DNA from: Saccharicrinis sp041584155
GTDB taxonomy: Bacteria > Bacteroidota > Bacteroidia > Bacteroidales > Marinilabiliaceae
Length of the DNA stretch: 5,322 bases
Reading direction: 5' to 3'
Assembly: GCA_041584155.1 (NCBI GenBank)
Contig: JBFHEL010000300.1
Span: forward strand, 1 to 5,322
Shown: positions 1 through 5,322 of the stretch, piece after piece
How the letters are laid out: the number at the start of each line of letters is the position of its first letter
Position numbering within the stretch: position 1 is the first letter of the stretch
Position numbers and translations under genes: made by a program
Notes under the pieces: model-generated
Database searches by the model: none
Seen by the model: the letters and a program-made list of their open reading frames with translations, nothing else
What the model was told of the DNA's origin: nothing

Positions 1-22
1 CCACCCAGTGGGCAGGGCTTTT
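1..22 (-). terminator. Rho-independent terminator downstream of susD-like gene, truncated by the window edge
   Basis: The minus strand, starting 25 bases after the susD-like stop codon, reads AAAAGCCCTGCCC, then ACT, then GGGTGG, and then leaves the window. CCC (12-10) pairs with GGG (6-4) around a three-base ACT loop. The stem continues outward with G-U (13/3), U-G (14/2) and C-G (15/1) pairs. Bases 16-18 (CCG on the minus strand when read outward) would need GGC just outside the window. The run of A before the stem (22-19) predicts a matching run of T after it, the usual layout of an intrinsic terminator. The two wobble pairs form only in minus-strand RNA, since the plus strand would have C-A and A-C mismatches, which supports termination of the operon. 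The right-hand arm and any T-tract cannot be seen. Confidence 0.7.
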
Positions 23-46
23 ATCTTTACTAACTATTTACAGCTT

Positions 47-1459
47 TTAATAGCCATCATTTTGCACCATATTATCATTAACTTCCATCTCATCTTCACC
101 AATAGCCAAAATGAATCCATTATTTGGATAATCAATTGAGTCTGCTGAACAAGTACAATCGGCTCTATACACACCCAGTTTGTTCCTTGTTAGATCCCAT
201 AGTCTATGACCTTCGTAACACAACTCTCTGCGTCTTTCGAGCAATATTTCATCTAAAAGATCCTCTCCAGTTGCAGTCACTGCTGCTGCTGTAGATAAAC
301 CCCTTTGACGGATAGTTGTAACATCATCCTGTGCTGTAGTATAATCATCCTGATGATAAGCAGCTTCGGCACGAATTAAATACAATTCTGCAAGTCTGAT
401 GACCGGAGTATTTTCATAACCCAATGCATCTTTAAATTTATCAGCACGGTAATCTCCATAATCACCGCCTCCAAGTGTTGAATCATACAAGAAGTTGTTC
501 TCTTTTCGAACATCATCATCTTCATATATGTCCATGATATCGGTAGTAGGAAGAAATTCATTGTAACCACCCACTACGTAATTTGCTGCAAGACAACCTG
601 AACCTAAGTTATCAAGCTCAGTCATATCAATTTCAAAAATAGTTTCTGAACTATGATCACCTGAGAAAATACTCGCATAGCTGTCTCCGCTTACAAGACT
701 ATAATCGCCTGATTCTATTACTTCACTGGCCATTGCTTCCGCATTCTCCCAATCTTCCTTGTAAAGATAGACTCTCGACAAAAGTGCTTTCACCACATTT
801 TCAGAGAAATAAAACGAGTTGGCATCATCGTCGATAAGTTCTAGAGCACTCTCAAAATCGCTTATTACCTGCGCATACACTTCGGCAACTGTATTCCGGG
901 CTGGTTCTTGCGTAACATCAACCTTAGTAACAATAGGAACTCCTAAATGAGATGCATCGGAAGTATACGTATAATGCTGTCCGTAAATACGAACCAAATC
1001 GAAGTGAGCCAAGGCTCTAAAAGCATAAGCTTGTCCGTAAACATTATCAAGATCCAAATCAGATCCGGCTTCCAGAATTCGGTTCGCACGATCGATTACT
1101 TTGTAGTATTGCGCCCAAATAGCATCAGCCAGATTCGTATAGTCGGCAGAAGAACCGGCATACGAATGCCAATCATACATACGATTGGTTATCAAACCAC
1201 CCTTTACATCATCGCTCATCACATCAACAACAGCAACAAAGTATTTCCCGTAGCTATCATTGTCCTGTAATCCATCATAACAACCAATAATGGCCGTTTC
1301 AAAATCTGATTCTGTTGATAGAGCCTCGCTCATTGAAACATCTTGTTCTGGATCCACTTCAAGGAACTCCTCTGAGCAAGATCCAGCGAGAAATGAGATT
1401 AAAATTAGTGTCAGGAAAAATTGCCCTGTTTTTTTTATGTTATCTATATATTTTTTCAT
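47..1459 (-). CDS. SusD/RagB family surface nutrient-binding lipoprotein
   Basis: This 470-residue protein is the substrate-binding lid partner of the SusC-like transporter encoded just upstream. It probably sits on the outer face of the outer membrane. Residues 1-27 form a lipoprotein signal peptide: a basic start (MKKYIDNIKK), a hydrophobic core (FFLTLILISFL) and the lipobox LAGSC with Cys28 as the lipidation site. The acidic SEE that follows resembles the Bacteroidota surface-export signal. The family opening FLEVDPEQ (32-39) comes next, then the N-terminal SusD-like domain with the helical repeat around FRALAHFDLVRIYG (about 147-160). The C-terminal SusD/RagB domain shows VIRLAELYLIRAEAAY (about 352-368), ERRRELCYEGHRLWDLTR (about 407-424) and an ending, MVQNDGY, close to the family's usual NPGY. 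Length is slightly below the common 480-600. The start is fixed by the signal peptide. It lies 40 bp after the susC-like stop, so the two are very likely cotranscribed. Cysteines at 435 and 437 (CTC) are unusual for the family. The ligand cannot be read from the sequence. Confidence 0.96.
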   Translation of the reverse strand: MKKYIDNIKKTGQFFLTLILISFLAGSCSEEFLEVDPEQDVSMSEALSTESDFETAIIGCYDGLQDNDSYGKYFVAVVDVMSDDVKGGLITNRMYDWHSYAGSSADYTNLADAIWAQYYKVIDRANRILEAGSDLDLDNVYGQAYAFRALAHFDLVRIYGQHYTYTSDASHLGVPIVTKVDVTQEPARNTVAEVYAQVISDFESALELIDDDANSFYFSENVVKALLSRVYLYKEDWENAEAMASEVIESGDYSLVSGDSYASIFSGDHSSETIFEIDMTELDNLGSGCLAANYVVGGYNEFLPTTDIMDIYEDDDVRKENNFLYDSTLGGGDYGDYRADKFKDALGYENTPVIRLAELYLIRAEAAYHQDDYTTAQDDVTTIRQRGLSTAAAVTATGEDLLDEILLERRRELCYEGHRLWDLTRNKLGVYRADCTCSADSIDYPNNGFILAIGEDEMEVNDNMVQNDGY

Positions 1460-1499
1460 CTTTCAGTATATTAATCGTTATTAAACTAAAACTGTTAAC
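1460..1499 (-). other. 40-bp susC-susD intercistronic spacer
   Basis: The spacer is AT-rich and ends in CTGAAAG directly before the susD-like ATG. There is no GGAGG-type ribosome binding site, as is normal in Bacteroidota, where AT-rich unstructured leaders take its place. I see no TAnnTTTG promoter element and no hairpin larger than the six-base palindrome GTTAAC next to the susC-like stop codon. The spacing fits a single susC-susD transcript. Confidence 0.6.
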
Positions 1500-4400
1500 T
1501 TATAATCCAATTTTAAAACCAAGACTTATTGATTTATTTTTTGGTACAGTTCCGTTTACATAGCCACTTAGCCCCGCTTCAGGATCAATATGAAGACGAT
1601 CACGATCCCTTACCCAGGTTATATAATTATTGGCTTTTGCATATACAGAAAGCGTAGACAATTTGAGTTTTTTGGCAAGCTCAGGTGTGAAAGAATAAGT
1701 TAAAGTTACGTCTCGTAAACGTGCATAAGTTGCATCATACAAATAACGTGTACTGTACTTATAGTTACTACTTGAACTATTACCCCACTTAAAGATAGGA
1801 AGTTCTGATTCTTCACCAACAGTTGTCCATCGATTCTCGAATGCATAAAGGTTTGTACTTCTTGGAGCACGTTGTCCATCACTTTCAACACCTTTAATCT
1901 GGTTGTCGAACAGATATTTGTCCAAAACAAAAACTGCCTGCGCACTAAGAGTAAAACCCTTATAGCTCACACTTGTATTCAAACCTCCAAAACAAGTTGG
2001 TGTACCCGACTTACCCGTTTGTACTCTACTAGCTGCTGATCGCGTTTCAGTAACCTCTGTTTTTGTTCCATCGGTATACCACTGAGCAGCTCCTGTTTCA
2101 GGATTTACTCCAGCCCATTCTATCAAATAGAACTCATTAAAGTCATGTCCTTCTGAATGCAAGAAAGCTGTACTGGCAATATCTTCATCAAGTTTTGTCA
2201 CCTCATTTTTAATGAAAGTAAGATTGAATCCCATGTCCCAAGTAAAATTATCTCCTTTTATGATGGACCCATTTGCTTCAATTTCCCATCCGGTATTCAA
2301 CATATCTCCAACATTCTGCATTGTGGAAGAAAATCCGGTAGTTGTTGAAAGAGGTCGATCTAATAATAAATCAGTGTTTTCTCTACGGAAGTAAGTAACA
2401 GAAGCATTTACACGATCGAATACACTTACATCAATACCCAAATCAAGAGTTCCTTGAGTTTCCCAGGTTAAATCAGAATTTCCAATATTGTCAGGAGCTG
2501 AACCCGCTATTCCGTCATATTCGTAGCTATAGCCATACAAAGCCAACGACTCAAAATTACCAATACTAGCATTTCCAGTAACTCCATAAGAAGCTCGAAG
2601 TTTCAGGTTATTTAACCAATCAACATCTTTCAGAAAACTTTCTTTGTTCATGTACCACGAAGCACCAACAGACCAGAAGTTACCCCATCGGTTATCCGCA
2701 CCAAAACGAGAAGAACCATCGCGACGATAACTAGCACTACCATAATACTTGTGCTTATAATTATACGACAATCTTGAAAATGCAGAAAGGAAACTATATC
2801 CTGTACCGGAACTTGAAGCTGATATCGCATTTGCAGCGTTAGCAAGTGTTTTTAGTTTTCCGTTAGCATATCCCTGTGCCACAGCATAGGATGATCTCAA
2901 CTCGTATTTTTGAGCCTCATAGCCTAATAACACATCAAGAGAATGATCCTCATTAATTTCTGTATTATAGTTAAGAGTTTGTGTACCAATCCAGTTCAGA
3001 CTATTACCCGTTCCTTCTGTACCCTGACCACTTACATCGGCATACGATCCCCAATCCGGGTTTTTCCACTCGAATTCATTCACATTCACCATATCGATAC
3101 TCCAGGCAGTTTTAAAAGTAAGATTATCTAATATCTTATAGCTAGCCGTAATATTATCGATAACACGCAATTGCTTTTGCCATCTCTCATCGTACAATTG
3201 GTTTCCAACCGGGTTATTTCCGTCCATACCGACAATAGTATGATCGCCAAAATAATCACCATTTTCGTCATAGATAGGTACAACAGCTGGACACATAAAT
3301 CCATTATGCATAGGATTGTCCCAAGCCGTTTTATCTTGAGAGCCATTCGCTTTGGTATATCCCAAAGTAATATTATTGGTTATTCTAAGGCGATCAGTTA
3401 GGTCAGCAGTCAAATTCAAACGCGAAGAATAACGTTCAAAGTCGGTTCCTAATACCACACCTTCCTGGTTGTAGTATCCCACTGAAGCGAAATAAGACAT
3501 TCTATCGTTACCTCCACTGGCATCAATGCTGTATTGTTGAGTAGTAGCAGGATTATAGATCTCACCCATCCAATCGGTATCAGCATTGTATGTATCTGCT
3601 GGAAAATAATCGTAAAACAGATCAGTAGCCTCGTCTTCGGTATAACTTCCAGCGTTTACCCAGCCCTCAATAAATAATTCTTTATACTGAGCAGCATTAA
3701 TACTTTTATTCAGGTTATTGTAAGCATTGGTTGCTACACCCACCTGTGCACTTGCATTAATTTTTGCTTTCCCTGAACGACCACTTTTAGTGGTAATGAT
3801 AATTACACCATTGGCACCACGAGAACCGTAAATTGCCGTTGCCGATGCATCTTTAAGAACCGAAAGGGTCTTAATATCGTTAGGGTTTAGCGTTGACATA
3901 ATAGAAGAACTTTGCCCTTCATTTGAAAAGTCTGTTGGCGAAACATCTTGCGTCTGAACAGGGATTCCATCAATCACATAAAGAGGCTCACTAGAAGCAT
4001 TGATCGAGCCAATACCTCGGATATTAATTGAAGCCGCAGCTCCCGGCTGACCATCACCATTACTCATCATAACTCCAGATACCGCACCCTGCAAGGCATT
4101 TTCAAGCGAGGCTGCAGGTAGCATTTCAAACTTTTCGCTTTTAACAACATCAACTGAACCCGTCAAGGATTCCTTTGACATCGTACCGTAACCTACAATC
4201 ACAACCTCATCAAGTCCCACAAAATCGGACTCTAAAGCAATGTTTACAATTGAATTTTCTGCAACTTTAAAATCCTGAAGCTTAAAGCCAACAAAAGAAA
4301 AATTCAAAACGGCATCATCATTAGGAACATTAATTTGGTATTCACCATTAATATCAGTTGTTACTCCGACAGAAGTTCCTTTTACTACAATACTAACTCC

Positions 4401-4517
4401 TGGAAGTGTGGTTCCATCCTCAGCACTAGTAACTTTTCCTTTTACCAAAAAACCCTGAGCAGATACCATCTGCGTCGTCAGGAATAGCAATAAAAAAATA
4501 AATAGTTTTTGTTTCAT
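1500..4517 (-). CDS. SusC/RagA family TonB-linked outer-membrane transporter
   Basis: This 1005-residue, full-length protein should form a 22-stranded outer-membrane barrel that imports a ligand captured with its SusD-like partner, powered by TonB/ExbB/ExbD. Residues 1-20 are a type I signal peptide (MKQKLFIFLLLFL core, cleavage after VSA20 before Gln21). Residues 23-96 are a carboxypeptidase-regulatory-like beta domain (GKVTSAEDGTTLPGVSIVVKG, then TTDINGEYQI), standard in SusC proteins. The TonB-box-like DEVVIVGYGT is at 103-112. The plug domain spans about 115-245 and carries INIRGIGS (164-171), LYVIDGIPV (179-187) and LKDASATAIYGSRGANGV (221-238), the SusC/RagA signature. The rest is barrel, with family landmarks such as SYRRDGSSRFG, FWSVGASWYMNKESFL and LKLRASYGVTGN. 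There is no N-terminal secretin/STN signalling domain, so direct control of a FecR/ECF-sigma pair is not expected. The start is fixed by the signal peptide, and no Shine-Dalgarno precedes it. Length is normal (950-1100) and the frame is uninterrupted. Ligand specificity is unknown. Confidence 0.97.
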   Translation of the reverse strand: MKQKLFIFLLLFLTTQMVSAQGFLVKGKVTSAEDGTTLPGVSIVVKGTSVGVTTDINGEYQINVPNDDAVLNFSFVGFKLQDFKVAENSIVNIALESDFVGLDEVVIVGYGTMSKESLTGSVDVVKSEKFEMLPAASLENALQGAVSGVMMSNGDGQPGAAASINIRGIGSINASSEPLYVIDGIPVQTQDVSPTDFSNEGQSSSIMSTLNPNDIKTLSVLKDASATAIYGSRGANGVIIITTKSGRSGKAKINASAQVGVATNAYNNLNKSINAAQYKELFIEGWVNAGSYTEDEATDLFYDYFPADTYNADTDWMGEIYNPATTQQYSIDASGGNDRMSYFASVGYYNQEGVVLGTDFERYSSRLNLTADLTDRLRITNNITLGYTKANGSQDKTAWDNPMHNGFMCPAVVPIYDENGDYFGDHTIVGMDGNNPVGNQLYDERWQKQLRVIDNITASYKILDNLTFKTAWSIDMVNVNEFEWKNPDWGSYADVSGQGTEGTGNSLNWIGTQTLNYNTEINEDHSLDVLLGYEAQKYELRSSYAVAQGYANGKLKTLANAANAISASSSGTGYSFLSAFSRLSYNYKHKYYGSASYRRDGSSRFGADNRWGNFWSVGASWYMNKESFLKDVDWLNNLKLRASYGVTGNASIGNFESLALYGYSYEYDGIAGSAPDNIGNSDLTWETQGTLDLGIDVSVFDRVNASVTYFRRENTDLLLDRPLSTTTGFSSTMQNVGDMLNTGWEIEANGSIIKGDNFTWDMGFNLTFIKNEVTKLDEDIASTAFLHSEGHDFNEFYLIEWAGVNPETGAAQWYTDGTKTEVTETRSAASRVQTGKSGTPTCFGGLNTSVSYKGFTLSAQAVFVLDKYLFDNQIKGVESDGQRAPRSTNLYAFENRWTTVGEESELPIFKWGNSSSSNYKYSTRYLYDATYARLRDVTLTYSFTPELAKKLKLSTLSVYAKANNYITWVRDRDRLHIDPEAGLSGYVNGTVPKNKSISLGFKIGL

Positions 4518-4620
4518 AGATCAAAAATTTAAAATGGTTTTTTTGTTATTAATTCATTCAACAAGCAATTTATGTTGTAACATTCTAAACATAAGCATAT
4601 TACTATTGGTGTGGTTTTGG
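4518..4620 (-). promoter_or_regulatory. Probable leader and promoter region of the susC-susD operon
   Basis: This very AT-rich stretch lies directly before the susC-like start codon and has no open frame of note. It includes a run of seven A on the minus strand (4544-4538) and no Shine-Dalgarno. The best match to the Bacteroidota -7 element TAnnTTTG is TATGTTTA (4593-4586), with one mismatch. No TTTG lies at the expected -33 distance, so a promoter here is inferred from position rather than shown. The match overlaps a 7-bp inverted repeat listed separately. Confidence 0.3.
4570..4594. repeat. 7-bp inverted repeat upstream of susC-like gene
   Basis: TTATGTT (4570-4576) is the exact reverse complement of AACATAA (4588-4594), with an 11-base spacer. 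It lies 53-77 bases before the susC-like start and overlaps the only promoter-like element I could find. It could be an operator for a dimeric regulator or a small stem in the 5' leader. In DNA this AT-rich, a 7-bp repeat may also be chance. Confidence 0.35.
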
Positions 4621-4671
4621 CATAGCTCACCCATTACAATATTGTAATTGTTTAATAATGAGTGAGTTATG
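4621..4671. terminator. Imperfect 16-bp hairpin between the phosphatase and susC-like genes
   Basis: The arms are 4621-4636 and 4656-4671, complementary at 14 of 16 positions (exceptions 4625/4667 and 4631/4661), around a 19-base loop. It begins nine bases after the phosphatase stop codon, the usual place for a terminator or 3'-end processing stem. In minus-strand RNA one exception becomes a U-G wobble, leaving a single A-C mismatch. That RNA continues into CCAAAACC rather than a U-tract, so strong intrinsic termination of the phosphatase message is not certain. On the plus strand the hairpin is followed by TTTTATTT, so it would stop transcription entering from the left. It may be a bidirectional or leaky terminator that sets different levels for phosphatase and susCD. 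It overlaps a perfect palindrome, and the two pairings exclude each other. Confidence 0.5.
4633..4648. repeat. Perfect 16-bp palindrome, possible operator
   Basis: ATTACAATATTGTAAT reads the same on both strands. It lies 116-131 bases before the susC-like start and within the imperfect hairpin at 4621-4671. Perfect palindromes of this size often bind homodimeric transcription factors. Alternatively it is just a local fold in the loop of the larger hairpin. I do not recognise it as a known box of a named regulator. Confidence 0.45.
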
Positions 4672-4680
4672 TTTTATTTG

Positions 4681-5322
4681 TTATTTATCAGTAGCCAATA
4701 TGGATTCGGCATACATTAACTCTCCAGTATAACCATCGTAATACTGAAAAATTACTTGAGGTTTTGGATAAGCTACCCATCGGTCTTTGCCTTCTTCTAT
4801 AGGATTATTGAAAACATTATTAACCTTTACCACACAGTAATTAGGGTGATCTCTTAATCCAAGAGGTACATCATTCAAATTAAAAGTTGACCAATGGATA
4901 TCTACTTCGCGATCTACAGAAGTATATTTTCCATTAATAGGACGGTTGCCTTCTGCGCCAAGAGCATGATTACGTGAATTGTGAGGTCCGGAAGCGAATT
5001 CATAAACATTCTCGCTTACCTGAACAGCAAAACTATCGTGTAAATCACCCGAAAGAACAAATACGGGTTTTCCTAATGAGTCCCAAAAATCAATCATCTC
5101 TGCACGCTCACGAATATAGATTGTCCAGGCATCATCTCTTCCTGTTTGATCTGCGTGATTTCCACCTGTACCTCCTCTGTGAGGGATAGAGAAATTAACA
5201 GAAGAAACTACAAAAAAGAAATCTGCTTTACTATTTCTCATTTGTTCCTTCAACCACTCTTTCTGAGAGTTCCCCAAAATTGAAATTCCTTTTTTAAGAG
5301 GATCGTTTATATCGAACATATC
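4681..5322 (-). CDS. PhoD-like alkaline phosphatase/phosphodiesterase, C-terminal part (5' end outside window)
   Basis: The frame is open to the window edge, and the codon before the first visible Met is GAT. That Met is therefore probably internal, and the true start lies to the right. The 213 visible residues match the C-terminal part of the PhoD-like metallophosphatase superfamily, which hydrolyses phosphomonoesters or phosphodiesters with a metal centre (iron plus calcium in characterised PhoD). Landmarks in order are SILGNSQKEWLKEQM (family pattern LG..Q..WL), DDAWTIYIRERAEMIDFW (the DxW..Y..ER segment), the metal-ligand motif FVLSGDLHDSFA (His codon at 5040-5038) and EFASGPHNSRNH. The family is usually 400-550 residues, so roughly half is missing, including the N-terminal metal ligands and any signal peptide. 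Location (periplasm, surface or secreted) therefore cannot be judged. It is on the same strand as susC-susD, 163 bp upstream, with a hairpin between. Substrate is unknown; phosphatase, phosphodiesterase or teichoic-acid-hydrolase roles are all possible in this superfamily. Confidence 0.85.
   Translation of the reverse strand, partial: DMFDINDPLKKGISILGNSQKEWLKEQMRNSKADFFFVVSSVNFSIPHRGGTGGNHADQTGRDDAWTIYIRERAEMIDFWDSLGKPVFVLSGDLHDSFAVQVSENVYEFASGPHNSRNHALGAEGNRPINGKYTSVDREVDIHWSTFNLNDVPLGLRDHPNYCVVKVNNVFNNPIEEGKDRWVAYPKPQVIFQYYDGYTGELMYAESILATDK

Noticed and set aside
1429..1436. Run of eight A on the coding strand in the susD-like signal peptide as a phase-variation tract
   Set aside because: AAA-AAA-ACA codons are ordinary in the basic start of a signal peptide in an AT-rich genome, the frame is intact, and eight bases is short for a contingency tract.
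947..1563. Plus-strand open frames opposite the susD-like gene and the susC-susD spacer (947-1270, 1290-1484, 1315-1563)
   Set aside because: They lie antisense to a protein with clear family motifs throughout, show no recognisable domains, and have compositions expected of reverse-frame shadows.
1706..3401. Short open frames on both strands within the susC-like gene, for example 1706-1945, 2648-2845 and 3128-3346 on the minus strand and 2157-2348, 2943-3131 and 3171-3401 on the plus strand
   Set aside because: All are inside an uninterrupted 1005-codon gene with family motifs along its length, and none has a plausible domain or its own upstream signal.
1500..4517. SusC-like protein as a signal-transducing receptor controlling an ECF sigma/anti-sigma pair
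   Set aside because: The N-terminus goes from signal peptide to the carboxypeptidase-regulatory-like domain and TonB box with no STN domain, and no FecR or sigma gene is visible in the window.
4974..5189. Plus-strand 71-codon open frame opposite the phosphatase
   Set aside because: It is the reverse shadow of the conserved PhoD-like segment containing SGDLHDS, and its translation resembles no family.
5317..5319. Treating the first visible Met of the phosphatase as its start codon
   Set aside because: The frame continues open to the window edge (preceding codon GAT), and the homology begins in the middle of the PhoD-like domain with no signal peptide, so the gene is cut by the window rather than truncated in the genome.
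1..5322. Mobile elements, CRISPR arrays, tRNA or rRNA genes
   Set aside because: Almost all of the window is accounted for by the three genes, and the 163-bp and 46-bp non-coding stretches contain no direct-repeat arrays, transposase remnants or cloverleaf-like sequence that I could see.

Overview
The window holds three protein genes, all on the minus strand, so they are read from right to left. They are the 3' part of a PhoD-like metallophosphatase gene cut by the right edge (5322-4681), a complete SusC/RagA-type TonB-dependent outer-membrane transporter gene (4517-1500), and a complete SusD/RagB-type surface lipoprotein gene (1459-47). A rho-independent terminator appears to begin just after the susD-like gene and is cut by the left edge.

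The source is almost certainly a member of the Bacteroidota. SusC/SusD pairs are essentially confined to that phylum. The start codons lack Shine-Dalgarno sequences, the DNA is AT-rich (roughly 40% GC by eye), and the lipoprotein has an acidic stretch right after its lipobox cysteine, as surface-exported lipoproteins there do. A free-living or marine lineage is plausible, but the sequence does not settle the genus.

Region by region: 1-46 is the 3' untranslated region and truncated terminator of the susD-like gene; 47-1459 is susD-like; 1460-1499 is a 40-bp spacer with no promoter visible; 1500-4517 is susC-like; 4518-4680 is a 163-bp AT-rich intergenic region with two dyad-symmetric elements, one containing a perfect 16-bp palindrome; 4681-5322 is the C-terminal part of the phosphatase.

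SusC- and SusD-like proteins act together: the lipoprotein sits as a lid on the TonB-dependent barrel, captures a ligand at the cell surface, and the barrel imports it using TonB/ExbBD energy. No glycoside hydrolase, polysaccharide lyase, sulfatase or SusE/F protein is visible. The only enzyme next to the pair is the phosphatase, so a phosphate-containing substrate (organophosphate, phosphorylated glycan, teichoic-acid-like polymer) is a reasonable hypothesis. The transporter sequences alone do not reveal the ligand. The visible genes are conventional family members, and I see no clear sign of a new type of system. The points most worth a second look are the phosphatase-SusCD linkage and the structured intergenic region between them.
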